From Ceratotherium simum simum (taxonomy: Eukaryota; Chordata; Mammalia; Perissodactyla; Rhinocerotidae): a DNA stretch of 64,000 nucleotides. The position numbers were made by a program, and so were the translations under genes. Position 1 is the stretch's first letter, and every line of letters begins with the position of its first letter. The notes below the pieces were generated by a model. It was not told where the DNA came from, made no database searches, and saw only the letters and a list, made by a program, of their open reading frames with translations. Where the stretch lies: positions 21,094,941 through 21,158,940 of the forward strand of contig NW_004454159.1 of NCBI RefSeq assembly GCF_000283155.1. Direction: 5' to 3'. Of this stretch, positions 45,030-56,790 are shown piece after piece.

Positions 45030-46050
45030 TTTATATACCTAGGATAGAATATTAGTGAGAATGTGTTCAAAAGCCATGGTCTAAAATTCAAACTTCCTGC
45101 TGCACTTCTACCTAACCGTCCTCTATACTATCCATCATCAAAAGCTGATTCAGGTGTGCATTACAGATTTATAGTAGAAAAAAAGTCAGCTGAGGCATAT
45201 ACAAAAATAGTACCAAAAGTCAAAAGTCTGGCAAGCAGAAGGCAGATAAAAAATTCACAAGACTGTAACATAAATCAGGCCCAAAATCATGAAAAATATA
45301 ATACTCTTTAAATAAAAATTATTTTAAAAATCACAACCCCTCTGAAACAAGAGTTCATACAAGACACAGTAGGACTCAAGGAAAAAGATCAGAAAATAAA
45401 TGTAATGAAAAGCGATGTGTCAGAGTTAAAAAAAAAATAGAAGAGGAAAAATGAAACTATTACATTAATGAAGGTCACATTAAAGGCATCAAAAGGAAAA
45501 AACAAGCCATTTCTAAAAGCACAGAAATACAGAAGAACAACGATTTTTAAAGTATTTGAAAGGAAAATTACTGTTATGGAGCCAAAGGAGATCCAACATG
45601 TGTATAACTGACATTCCTAAATAAGAAACATACCAGTAAATATTCAAAGATATAATAAAAGAAAACTTTCCTGAAATAAAGGAAGAATCAAATGTATAGA
45701 TAAAATGAGTACATTGTGTACCAGGAAAAATTTGCTATAGAATGATCAGCACATACCTGGAGAAACTTACCAGAGTTAAATGATAGAACAATCTATGGGG
45801 AATAAGAAAGAATCAATTTTCCTATTAGAAAGAATAAAATTTGGCTGACCTCACACTTAAAAAAAAAATCACTGTAGAAGGCAACAGAGCAATATCCGCC
45901 AAGTCCTCAGGGGGGGAAAATAGAAACCAAGAATGCTCAATCTAGACAAGTTATCATTTCAAGTATAAAAGTAATTGACAGATAATGTGAAACATGCAAG
46001 AAATCAGGAACATAGTTCCTTTGAGCTCTTCTTTAAAACGACTACTGTAC
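45030..46050 (+). mobile_element. HAL1-like / ancient L1 ORF1 region
   Basis: 'aaaggagatccaacatgtgtataactgacattcctaaataag', 'aagatataataaaagaaaactttcctgaaataaagg', 'gtgtaccaggaaaaatttgctatagaatgatcagcacat' and 'accaagaatgctcaatctag' follow the ORF1 path of HAL1/L1ME elements, with heavy decay. Confidence 0.6.
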
Positions 46051-46299
46051 TGTAGTATGATATACCATAAACTTAGAGAGGAATGGAGAAATCATTGTAA
46101 AGACACTACCCAAGTGTGAAAATTACAAGTATAACAGAAGGTTAATGTTATAGACCATAGCAACTTAGAAATAATGATATAATCTACCTCAGCTGATATA
46201 AGGGAAGGAGAAACAGGAAGGGATGTGGGATAAAGAGGAAGTATACTCGTCTCTGCATCTTTTAGAAGGGGAGTCAGATATTGAATCTTAAAGTGATAA

Positions 46300-46475
46300 C
46301 TCATTAAATTATGATTTAAATATATAAACACATATGTATGGTGATAGATGGCAACTAGACTTTTGGTGGTGAACACAATGTGGTCTATACAGAAGTCGAA
46401 GTATAATGATGTACCTCTGAAATTTATATGTTATAAACCAATGTTACTTCAATTAAAAAAAATAAATTAAAAATA
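46300..46475 (+). mobile_element. L1-type 3' end
   Basis: 'atggtgatagatggcaactagacttttggtggtgaacacaatgtggtctatacag...gtacctctgaaatttatatgttataaaccaatgttacttcaattaaaaaaa' matches the tail of a mammalian LINE 3'UTR ('gatggtaactagacttattgtgg...gtacacctgaaactaatataatgttatatgtcaatt'). Confidence 0.6.
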
Positions 46476-46483
46476 AATAGATA

Positions 46484-46690
46484 GGGGCCGGCCCGGTGGG
46501 GTAGTGATTCAATTCGCACCCTCTGCTTTGGCAGCCCAGGGTTCACACGCGGGTTTGGATCCCAGGCGCGGACCTACACACCGGCATGCTGTGGCAGCAT
46601 CCCACATACAAAATGCAGGAATATTGCCACAGATGTTAGCTCAGCTCTTCCTCACCAAAAAATAATAATAATAATAATAAATAAATATAT
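46484..46690 (+). mobile_element. ERE SINE, shortened tail
   Basis: Head 'ggggccggcccggtggggtagtgattc', middle 'ggcatgctgtggcagcatcccacatacaaaatgcagg'. The tail has one 'gttagctcag' motif and ends in (AAT)n. The A-box region is mutated. Confidence 0.9.
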
Positions 46691-48523
46691 AAACACATGG
46701 AAAAATATGAACATCTAGGACCACATAGCAAATAAAAATGATTAAAAACTAAAAGCATATCATAAAAAATGACAGCCTTAAAATAAAAAATGGTTGTCAA
46801 AACACTAAATGCAAATGAGAAAGAAATATTCCCTATATTTCTATATCTAATCCCCTCAGATTAGATCAAAAAAGAAAAATCATATGCTATATAAAAGAGT
46901 GACTCCAAAAGCTGGAAAAAAAACAAATGGGCAAAGGTAGACTAGTAAACAAACAGACCTGAAACTGCTGGTCAAGGAGGAGCCAGAAATCCAACAAATT
47001 TCCCTGTAGTCCTGGCAGAATTGACTCTTCCCTCATCCACGGTGAGGGCGATGAAGCTCATTCCTGCCTACGGGAGGTACAGCGTCCAAAATGAGAAACC
47101 AAAATTCAACAAAAAATTATAATAAACCACAGCCCAATTTCAACACATCTCGCTGCCTCATGCTACAGTTATGCAACAGCATCAACAATTTTTTTTAAAA
47201 AAAACTTTTAGGTTTTTATATTAATAAGTCATTTTAAACTGAGAATTTAGATGAGCCTATCTGAAGTTTTTGAAGATTACTTCTTTTAATAGCTGTGTTT
47301 CAGAATTGCTTTTACAAAAACAATACTTCCCTTTTTTCACGTAATTGTGGTTTTTTAAAACTATCTTTTATTTCACTGGCACAAGGGTCAAGAGGGAGGA
47401 GAGGAAAAGGGAGTTTATCTGAAAGATGATGATAACCCATTGAGTTTGATATTCTTCCCTTCACGTTTGCATAACTTTCACAATATGCTTCAATGCTTCT
47501 TCAAAATGAGCTAATGTGGTTGCACATCCCCAGAAAGCCTTGTTGTAGTCCTCTAAGAAAAGATACCCCAATTTTATTCCAAGCAGTCTAGAAGAACTGT
47601 AAGACTCATGGAAACTACTAGCTGTTCCTGACATTAAGATGACAGCTATCTCATTCTCTACTAACCTGGGCATGATAGGTCTTCTTACTGAGGAGGTGAT
47701 GACTAGAGGTGACAATCTAGGTCATAACTTAGAGCCAAAACAAGAAACCACCGGGACACAGGTGGAGGAAATTGTCACAGAGGCGACAAGTTCAAAAGAG
47801 ACCGTGAACATCATCAAGCTGGACACAGCAGTGAAGAAAGAAAACCTCGGCAGACAAGAGAGGAGTAAATGATCTTAGCTGATTTAAATAAATAAGTAAA
47901 TAAATATTGAAGTTATAGATTCCTAATCATGAGCTCTTAAAATCATTTCTAGTTAAGCTATAACGTTTGAAAGTGGATTCGCTTTAACCTTTCCACTAAA
48001 ATGGATCCCCCAGGCTTTGGGTGAGTGCTTGAGCCAATAAAACAAGGATAAATCACAAAGAAATGCTGCTCTCTTATGTTTCTCTAATAAAATGATTATA
48101 CAATATTCACCCTACTTTCATTAGTTGATTGATCACATCTAAATGTACTTTTAAAATGCATATCTGGGGAATCACCTGTGAAATTAGCAGGACCATTCCA
48201 TTTCTTGTTGTTTCTAAGACAACTGATACAAGGGGGAGGTGGCTAAAGGGGGCAGTGTCTGCAGAAAGAGTGAAGGCAGAGATGTGAAAGAACCAAGAGC
48301 TGAACACGGAATCAACACTTGACTTTTCTTTAAAGTCTAGAGGTGCACGGGGCCAACAATTCACTTTTAAACCATTAACTATTTGAGCAGAATCAGCTGC
48401 TTAAGAATTACCTATGCCTTAATTTCATGTAGCTCATCACACAAAAATGAAAGGGCTAGCCAGCTGTCGTGTTCACATGTTTTAGGGTTTCTCTTATCTC
48501 AGGGGAAAGTTAAGAAGCTTTTG
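46691..48523. other. Unassigned; L1-like A-rich start, opposing short frames at 47461-47872
   Basis: 46691-46960 is A-rich and may continue an old L1. 47461-47715 (minus) and 47639-47872 (plus) are overlapping opposite frames of 84 and 77 codons with protein-like composition, but I recognise neither. The rest is unrecognised. Confidence 0.4.
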
Positions 48524-48833
48524 GTTTTTTGTTTTTGTTTTTTTTTTTTGGTAAGGAAGATCAGCCCTGAGCTAACATCCATGCTAATCCTCCTCTTTTT
48601 GCTGAGGAAGACTGGCTCTGAGCTAACATCTATTGCCAATCCTCCTCCTTTTTTTTCTCCCCAAAGCCCCAGTAGATAGTTGTATGTCATAGATGCACAT
48701 CCTTCTAGTTGCTGTATGCAGGACACGGCCTCAGCACGGCCGGAGAAGTGGTGCCTTGGTGCGCACCGGATCCGAACCCGAGCCACCAGTAGCAGAACGT
48801 GCGCACTTAACCGCTAAGCCAGGGGCCAGCCCC
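48524..48833 (-). mobile_element. Composite ERE SINE (about 310 bp) with TSD
   Basis: In reverse: an ERE head and B box, the 'agcaactagaaggatgtgcatctatgacatacaactatctactggggcttt' body, then a second tail part with 'tgttagctcagagccagtcttcctcagcaaaaagagg' and 'tgttagctcagggctgatcttcc'. Bodies of two ERE subfamilies are thus joined. 'agaagctttg'-like repeats flank it (48513-48523, 48834-48843). Confidence 0.93.
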
Positions 48834-48865
48834 AGAAGCTTTGTTTTTAAGGAAAGTGCCAAACA

Positions 48866-48937
48866 GTGATCATAATGAAAACATAGACACCTATGTGTGC
48901 CAGGCTTTCTCACACATGCTGTCTCGTGTAATCCAAG
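48866..48937. repeat. Local direct repeat, copy 1 (MIR-like)
   Basis: 'agtgatcataatgaaaacatagacacctatgtgtgccaggctttctcacacatgct...gtaatcc' is over 80% identical to 50652-50724. The middle looks like reverse-complement MIR ('tgtgccaggc'), but both copies share extra features not expected of MIR. Confidence 0.6.
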
Positions 48938-49999
48938 AGTGAGAGAGTTCAAGGGCTTGAAGAGGAGATGGGGTTCTGTTCTAAGGGGTGAGTTTGGGGG
49001 TGGGCTAGGGGATGATTGGAAATCTCTAAGTTAGAGAGGATGGTGCTGGTTTCTGAATAGAAGAGACCAAAATTTTCCTACAACATGGCATCCCGGTGGG
49101 GTGGAGTGTGATAACAATGAACCCTAGACACCACGGCCTTGGGCACCACAGAAAAATTTTCACTGGCTTAGTCATTCATAGAGAAAATGGATGCTCTACA
49201 CAGCAGATCAACCCATTTTTAAATGTTCCAGGTGGACTGAAACAATGAACAGTGTCTGATCAACTATGTTTCACAGAAGACCAGAGCACTTACCCCAGAT
49301 TTCTGGCCTGATTAAACTTCCAAGCACTTGTTCAACTCGAGGGTGGGGGAGGGCCTTCCCAGGCATGGCTGCTATTGAATTTCTTGCCAAGGTTTGTGAG
49401 CAGGGGCTCAGATTTAATTTGATTTAGAAAAATAAAGCAATGTGATGTTTTATTACCTTGGACTTAATATAATTTTAACAAAACAATTAATTTTAATATC
49501 TTGTGCTTGAGTCTTATGGAACAAATACATCTCTGTCTCATTTGTTTGAATTTCTCAATCAAGCACAGTCAACACAGCTTTCCCTCAGCAAAAATGTAGT
49601 ATGCTCAAATAACATCACTACATTAAATTCAACTATGACCCAGGGGTTTTAGTGTACCATCATTCTGTTCATATGTTGCCCACAACATGGCTGTTGAGCA
49701 AATTTAAATGAAATTGAGAAAGATTGTGATCTAATAGCAGTTAACAGATGAAATCAATGTGAGGATGGGACAGAATTCTAATTCAAGGTCAAACACTACC
49801 ACTTGCCATTGGCTTGCTAAACTTGAATATCAATATGGCGGATGTCAGGAGCTCAATGGCTCTGGTAGGCACCTTCCTTTTTGAGCCAGCCCTATCTATG
49901 TACAATGGCCCAAACATGTGTTGGGAGCAGTTAAAACTTGTCAGGGACAAAATACTGTAGCACTGCAAGCAAAGATGTTCTCTTCTGATCTTTGTGTCT
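48938..49999. other. Unassigned
   Basis: Nothing recognised: no long frame, no tandem repeat. G-rich words near 48990-49010. Confidence 0.5.
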
Positions 50000-50465
50000 T
50001 GTGGTAGGCTGAATAATGGCCCCCAAAGATGTCCACATCCTAATCCCCAGAACCTGTAGTTGCTACCTTATGTGACAAAAGGGATCTTGCAGATATGATT
50101 AAGTTGAGGATCTTGAGATGAGATTATCCTGCATTATCCAGGGGGGCCCTATGTAATCCTAAGTGTCTTTATAAAAGGGAGTTAGGAAATCAGAGGGAGA
50201 AGTTAATGTGACAACAGAAGCAGAGATTGGAGTGATGCAGCCATGAGCCAAGGAACGTGGGGCACCCTCTGGAAGCTGGAAAAAGTAAGGACTGGATTCT
50301 CTCCTAAAGCCTCCAGAAGAAAACAGTCCTGCCAACACCCTGTTTTTAGCCCAGCAAAACTGATTTCAGAATTCTGACCTCTAGAAATACAAGGCAATAA
50401 ATTTGTGTTATTTTAAGCCACAAAGTTTATAGTAATTTGTTACAACTGCAATAGGAAACTAATAC
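50000..50465 (+). mobile_element. MaLR (MLT1-like) solo LTR, nearly complete
   Basis: It starts TGTGGTAGGCTGAATAATGG and passes 'ccccagaacctgtagttgctaccttatgtgacaaaagggatcttgcagatatgattaag' and 'aagccacaaagtttatagtaatttgttacaactgcaataggaaactaataca', ending in CA. The 5-mers next to it (tgtct / tatct) match at four of five positions. No internal retroviral sequence adjoins. Confidence 0.92.
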
Positions 50466-50651
50466 ATATCTTTTCTTTTCCATATGCATTCAGAGTAATA
50501 AATCGTGTGTCTATGGTGCTTGATAATTTACATTGTGCTTTCACATAGCTGGCCTGAGTTAAACTGGTCTAAGGTTTAGTTTAATCATCTTATTCAGATT
50601 TTGGAATTCATGCATTTCCGGACTAGAGAGCGAGAGTGGAAATCCGTCCAC

Positions 50652-50795
50652 AATGATCATAATGAAAACATGGAGCACCTACATGTACCAGGCTCTCTCA
50701 CACATGCTAGCTAATGTAATCCTCACTACAACCCTGAAAGATAGGTGATAGTTTCTCAATATTTTACAGAAGAGGAAACAGGCCCAGAAATTAAG
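50652..50795 (-). mobile_element. MIR SINE; its left part is copy 2 of a local direct repeat
   Basis: 'gagcacctacatgtaccaggc...taatgtaatcctcactacaaccctgaaagataggtgatagtttctcaatattttacagaagaggaaacaggcccagaaattaagtaactt' is reverse-complement MIR. 50652-50724 closely matches 48866-48937. Confidence 0.82.
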
Positions 50796-51085
50796 TAACT
50801 TCTGCACTCCCCTCAAACTGCACCTTGTCCAAGAAGCTTTCCCTAAATTCCTCTCCTTCCTCTAATTGGACTGGGTGGTATCAGCTGGGCTCTCTCATGA
50901 CCTGGCCATTCCTTAGCACTCTGAATTGTAACTAGTGTACCTGCTTGTTCACCAGGCCCACCTTCTCTAGACAGCTTTGAAGGCAGTAACTATGCTTCAT
51001 TTATATCTGCATCTCTAGGAGAGTGGCTGGCATATAGTTGGGGTTCAACAAATGTTTGATAAATGTAAGGATTAAGTAAGTAAGC
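50796..51085 (+). mobile_element. L2 LINE 3' region
   Basis: 'aagaagctttccctaaattcctc...tctgaattgtaactagtgtacctgcttgttcaccaggccc...gacagctttgaaggcagtaactatgcttcatttatatctgcatctctagg...ggctggcatatagttggggttcaacaaatgtttgat' follows the L2 consensus to its terminus. Confidence 0.88.
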
Positions 51086-52340
51086 ACAGGATTCCCCAAA
51101 GGATGAGGGCTACCTTTGATGGCTCATTCACAGTCCAGATATGATATTAGGGATCTTCTGATGCTCTTACAAGTTCTTACGGCCCCAGCCAGTCTTCTCA
51201 CTTTCGAACAAGCCTAGACAATATACTTCAAATCCAGGAGTCAGACAGGAGATAAAAGTAATAATAGTAAGCATCTCTGATTCTTATCTCCAGTTGTTTT
51301 TAGCTAATACTGTGGCCATGCTCAAATTTACGTAAATTTATCCTCCTAAACTATCCCACAAAATCTTCAGTGTTTATCTAAGGGAAAATACACCATTTCT
51401 AGATAAAATACTTACACTATATTTTTGACAACCTACCTTGTTGATAATGTTTCTAGTCATTAATTTCAGATTCAGGAAGAGGGACTTCAGCCATTTTTCA
51501 TAGTCCTGCAGAAGTCATGCACATTTCTGCTGAATCAAGCACAAGATAATGCTACAAGATCCACTGAACTGAAACACATTGCCTCAGCCACCATATGTTG
51601 CTAACTATTAAAACAAAATGGGAATCGGTTTTTCGACCCAATAGTTTACCTAAAAGTCTCTCTTAGGCAGGTTTAACCTTTACATTATGAATTTCATTTC
51701 GCTGTAAGCTCTTACATTTATATTACTGCTTAACATGCACTCTTCATAGAAATCTGCCCTAACCATTTCTAACTGTATTTATTCATGCTGAGCATTCTGC
51801 TTAACTACTTGCCTAAAATGCAGTACAGTTACCAGAGAAATAATATTTCCTGTTATTTCAGAACTGTGAAGGTCAGACCAGTTTCATGCAAAGGGAAATG
51901 AAATGCTTTGTGTCTTTGGGCTATGTAGGATAATTTCAATGCTTTTCTTGCTGTTTGTGGTAAAACCTTCAACTGTTCTTCATTTTACTATGTTCACAAT
52001 TGTTCTCCCTGTCCTCTCTCCTGGGCTTTTTTCACTAAGCAAGGTTATTTCTAATGCTCTTCTACCTATAAGAATTATGTAATATGCACCGTACTAAAAA
52101 TTTAAGTTAAAAGCAGCCTTTGTTACCAGAAACCAAGAATTATATTCATGAAATAGTTCTGCAAAGTCCCTTAATCAAGTAATGAATCTCTTAGACAAAA
52201 TAATTTATTTCATTCTCTGTACTATTTTCAGGAGTCAGATGATCTCACAGAGATTGCCTATTGTTGGGTTCCTATTAAACCTGCGCAAATGGCGACATAA
52301 GCCCATTGCTGGTATAAGTGGCTATCTTCCAGTGGAGCCT
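51086..52340. other. Unassigned
   Basis: AT-rich; no repeat or gene recognised. Confidence 0.5.
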
Positions 52341-52344
52341 TACA

Positions 52345-52465
52345 GTATAGTGGCTAAATGTTTGGGGTCTGGAGTCAGAAAGATCTGGATTTGAAACTTC
52401 GTTCCACCAGTTATTTGCTGTGTGAATCTAGGCGGTTTACCTAACCTGCTTTGTTCCGCATTCAA
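52345..52465 (+). mobile_element. MIR SINE
   Basis: 'acagtatagtggctaaatgtttggggtctggagtcagaaagatctggatttgaaacttcgttccaccagttatttgctgtgtgaatctaggc' is the 5' half of MIR. Confidence 0.88.
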
Positions 52466-53034
52466 CAAATTGAGTACCCACTCTTCTATTATTATTACTC
52501 ATTGCTTATAGAATTGTGTAAAATGAGCCTAGGTACGACTGCAGAATTTGCAAATAATTCTCCATTGAAAATGCAGTGTGCACTGAAATCAGACCAGGAC
52601 CCTCACAATATGGCTGAGAGTGGGAGGGTAAGTTCTATAGGACAAGGCAATGTGTCAAAGTTTGGTTTCACGTAGGGTCAGCAAAGTGAAAGGCAAAAAG
52701 AACAGAGCAAACTTAGACGGGGTTGGGACAAGTGTCCATGTCAGGGGAGTCCAACCTTATGGGTGAGGCATAGCAACAAGTAAAACCCTGGCTACACTCA
52801 TAGACAAGTATTTAAGTGGCCTTACAATCGTCCACTGGTTTTCAACACTACTGCAACAATTCAATGTTATGTTCGAGATCAGCAGGGAAGAAGGAGGTGG
52901 AGTCGTAGCTAGCTCCTCAAGAATTTCACATAAATCATAGCTTACAACTTTCTTATGTATCGCCCTATAATTCATGGACATTTATGTCTGCCATACATGA
53001 GAATGTTCTCCAATATGTGTTTCGCAAGTGTAGT
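52466..53034. other. Unassigned
   Basis: No family recognised; several short frames only. Confidence 0.5.
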
Positions 53035-53250
53035 GAGTACAATGGTGGCCCCCAAAATGTATATCCACTCAGAACCTACGAATGTGACTTTATTTGAAAA
53101 AAGAGTCTTTGCAGATGTAATCAAGGATCTCAGGATGAGATCATCCTGATTAACGAAGTGGGCCCTAAATCCAACGACAGTGACCTTGTTACTGACAGAA
53201 AAGGAGAAGACAGAGACATAGAGTGAAAGGCCATGTGAAGACAGAGGTAC
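53035..53250 (+). mobile_element. MaLR-type LTR, 5' part
   Basis: 'gtgagtacaatggtggcccccaaaatgtatatccactcagaacctacgaatgtgactttatttgaaaaaagagtctttgcagatgtaatcaaggatctcaggatgagatcatcctg...gggccctaaatccaacgaca' follows the MaLR LTR. The 3' half is missing. Confidence 0.85.
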
Positions 53251-54849
53251 AATAACAGAGCCCCAGATGAATAGTCAGGTTTGGAGCCTGACTCTAGTCC
53301 TAGAAGCGTTCATTCATTCAGCAGCTGTTATACGGAGGGCCAGAATTTGATAGATATGGTCCAATCATATAAGCTGGGTAGTAGGAAGCTGTTTCTGTGA
53401 TTTGTCAGCCACCTGAACACCTTGGGCTCACCCTTGATCTGTGGACAGCACTGCTAATTCCAGGTCCTACCAACTAATGGATCTGGGACTGTTAACATCT
53501 TACCTTGTTCAGGATTGTCTCAGGAACCCAGGAAGTGCAGTCATTAGGAGAAGAACACCAGCAGCTATCACTGTGAGAGTCAGTGCCCGGAGGAACAAGG
53601 CAATACTTCTTCCCCCTTCGGCTTCTTCGCCCTTTAGGCAGCTGCCGCTTATGCTTCCCTGGCACTTTCCCATGGTCTTTCAAATGTGATAAAAATAAAT
53701 TCAGACTCCAGTGTTTCTGACTTAAAGTGTCATCATGTCATTAACTTTGTATCTCCATTCTAGAAGGTGATTGACAGGGAGAGAGCAATGCTTAGTCCAA
53801 AGGAGTAGTTTTCTCATATGATCATTATGAAGCTATCCAGTTAATATGACAGAGCTTAGGCTCTCTTCTTTGAAACAAACACAAAACTACAAGGTGAAGA
53901 AAAATCACAAGTATGAAACATAAATGGAAATACGAAATATAAATGTAAATGTTCACGCAGCCACAATGACGAACCATACTTTAAAAAGTTTGCCAAGGAC
54001 AGTGAGTTCTAGACCTCATTGAGAGAGAAGGCTGAGAGCAGCCACAGGATGATACAGATTTCCAGTATTACAGAGAGGTCACCAGATGAGAAGTGAAATC
54101 AACAACTCTTTACTTGCAAGATCTGGGTGCATGGCAGAGCACTTGGGAGTCCTTACAGCTATTTGACAACCAAGGGTGGTGAAGGAGACGGAGTTAAGTA
54201 AGGAAAAACTGACATATTGAAAGAAGAATTCACCTGTTGGGGTGAGAGGAGAGAAGAGAGATGAAGGACAGTAACCAGTTCTTGGTTAGGTGAGAAGTAA
54301 ATACTAAATCAGTACACAAGAAATCCTGTAACATGGGAATTGTCAATGTGACTTAAAAAGAACTTCTACTAGATAATAGCCAAAACCAACCCACAAATGA
54401 GGTTTTTCTTTAATTTGTAAAGCCCACAAAGACAATTAATGAATCCAGCTCACTCTTGCAACCCTTCCGCTATACTTTATCGTCAAAAAAAATAGCTGGT
54501 CCACTAAAAAATGACTTTCCAAGCCTATTCTATTAATCATTGACTGTGTTTTCATGCTGTCTGTTCTATTATTTGCAGCATCTAATGCTGTCTTGATTTC
54601 TGTTGGGGTTTTATTTTTCTCTCCCATTTCTTTTTGAGCTCTACCAGTTAACTATTCATCTCTTTCTGCTGTTTTATCATTTTTCCTTTGTGCTTTTTCA
54701 TCTCTTCTCAGTGCTCTCATTTCAAAGGGCTATATATTCTTTTATTTTGCCAAATGACTAAGGCTTCCCTCCCCTTTTTTTTCAAAAGACTTAATCCTAA
54801 GATGAATAATAACTAGAAATGAACCAGCTTGGAATATGTAAAGAGATAC
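53251..54849. other. Unassigned; CpG-richer patch at about 53500-53680
   Basis: 53441-53689 (plus, 82 codons) and 53492-53683 (minus, 63 codons) overlap in a patch with several CpGs; neither resembles a known protein to me. The remainder to 54849 is unrecognised. 54570-54760 is T-rich and might be antisense L1. Confidence 0.4.
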
Positions 54850-55840
54850 TCCAAGAAAAAAAACACCAAAATATATAAAGAAATACTTAAAGAAAAAAAT
54901 TAAAAAGACAGCCAAATACTACACCAGAAAAACTATACTACAAAGCATATGAAGCAGATAAAAGTCATGGGGAGCTTTTATATAAAATTAATGAAACAAA
55001 ATAAAAAGAAAAAATAAAATCGTGATTTAAATGAATAAAGCATTAGAAGCATCAAAAAAGGGCACTGACACTTCTAAAAACAAAGCCATGAATATGGAGA
55101 ACAGCATTGATAAAACTGAACAAAATAAAATGAAAAAGAGAAAACACTTCACAAACAGTAGATAGAATGAAAGAATATGACAAAATAGGCATAATTGATA
55201 TTGCTGGGAAAGGAAACAGACAAACGAGATGGAAGTTTGCTAAGAGATACAGTAGAAAAAAACTTTCCTGAAATAGAAGATTGAAAAGGTATATTTTGCC
55301 CCTCCAAAACTGATATAAAACAATCAACCCAAAGATTTTAAAGATGGATTTAGAAGATATTATGAGCACCCAGGACAAAAAATCAATCAAGTCATCTGTG
55401 AGGGTGGGTGCATAAGGAACTAAGGTCACTTTCCATGAACACTTTTATTGCTAGAAGACAACAAAGCAGGTCTGGGGGGTCCAGGGAGCAAAAGGGTGAT
55501 GTAGAATTTTATTATCAGCCGAGCTATTTTCACAAATAAAGGCAAAGAACGTAAGTTCTCAAACATGAGCAGACTCAAGAATAATTGCAAAAAATAATAG
55601 TCAAAGGAGTAGTGGAGTGAATTGATTCCAATCAAATATAAAAGCTGTGGAAATTTTGAAAGAATAGAATTTGGTGAAAGAATAAAATATAAATATTACA
55701 GATCATGAATATGTTGAAAAACAATCTAATTAATAAATATTGAGAGGAAGAATGAAGGAAAGAATATGGTATAAGAAATATTAAGTACATTGATTTTTCT
55801 AATTTTGCAAGGCAGATTATCACTAGATATTATTTAAAGC
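54850..55840 (+). mobile_element. HAL1-like / ancient L1 sequence
   Basis: 'acagtagaaaaaaactttcctgaaatagaagattg' and the A-rich coding-like texture parallel the HAL1-like piece at 45030-46050 ('aaaagaaaactttcctgaaataaagg'). Heavily decayed; boundaries approximate. Confidence 0.5.
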
Positions 55841-56790
55841 TGACAAATCAAGCAATGGAGATAATCTTATTTTAGAATATAAAGGGAAATATTAAAAATA
55901 TTCAAATAATAATACAACCACGTAAATTAAAGTAATATGCACAACCTGTTATTACATAAGAAGACTCATAATGATTTTAAATCTCCATAAATTGTATGAG
56001 CCCAGAAAAAGAAAACTGTTACAGGATTATTTTTTTAAAACTAAAAAAAAAATGAGGGCCGGCCCCGTGGCTGAGCGGTTAAGTGCACGCGCTCTGCTGC
56101 TGGCGGCCGGGGTTCGGATCCCGGGCGCGCACCCACGCACCGCTTCTCCGGCCATGCTGAGGCCGTGTCCCACATACAGCAACTAGAAGGATGTGCAGCT
56201 ATGACATACAACTATCTACTGGGGCTTTGAGGGGAAAAAAAATAAATAAATAAAATCTTTAAAAAAAAAAAAAACTAAAAAAAATGAATTTTAAGATTAG
56301 GTCAAAAAGTAAACATGCAAATTTAGCTGACTAGCCTAATCTGATATTAAAATAAAAGCTATGTTAATTAGAAAGCTGAATAGATTAGATGATTGACAGA
56401 ACACAGAATAAATCCAATTTTATATATATGGAATTTAGTATACAATAAAAACTATATATTTTGGAGCACTAGAGAGAGATTTATTAGTTAACACAGAGTA
56501 TTGGGGAAAACTAGCAGCCACCTAGAAATGGATCAAGCTAGATCCCTACCTCACTCCTGTCAAAATAAATTCCAAGTAAATCAAAAGTTTTTGAGAGTTA
56601 TAAATACACATACTCTTTGATCTAGCAATTCTAATTATAGGAATTTGTCTAATTTATATACTTTCTAATAAGTAATACTACTGTTAATATGGAGTAATTT
56701 CTAGGATCTATTTAAAAATTTGTACCTTGTTTTTTATTTAAAACAAGGCATATACTGCTCTTTGGAATAATAAAAAGGTATTTAAAAACT
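55841..56790 (+). mobile_element. Old L1 ORF2 3' part, split by ERE
   Basis: After the ERE, 'gacagaacacagaataaatccaattttatatatatggaatttag' and 'gggaaaactagcagccacctagaaatggatcaagctagatccctacctcactcctgtcaaaataaattccaagtaaatcaaa' follow L1 ORF2. 'tctttgatctagcaattctaattataggaatttg' continues the 3' region. The part left of the ERE is less certain. Confidence 0.6.
56056..56270 (+). mobile_element. ERE SINE with TSD of about 17 bp
   Basis: A box TGGCTGAGCGG at 56068-56078 and a perfect B box GGTTCGGATCC at 56111-56121 show an RNA polymerase III promoter of tRNA type. The body is of the 'agcaactagaaggatgtg' subfamily with an A-rich tail. 'aaaacta(A)natga' flanks it (56037-56055, 56271-56287), differing only in A-run length. 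Confidence 0.96.

Noticed and set aside
56056..56130. tRNA gene suggested by good A and B boxes
   Set aside because: The boxes belong to ERE SINE heads, which are tRNA-derived; there is no cloverleaf-forming 3' half and the SINE body follows.
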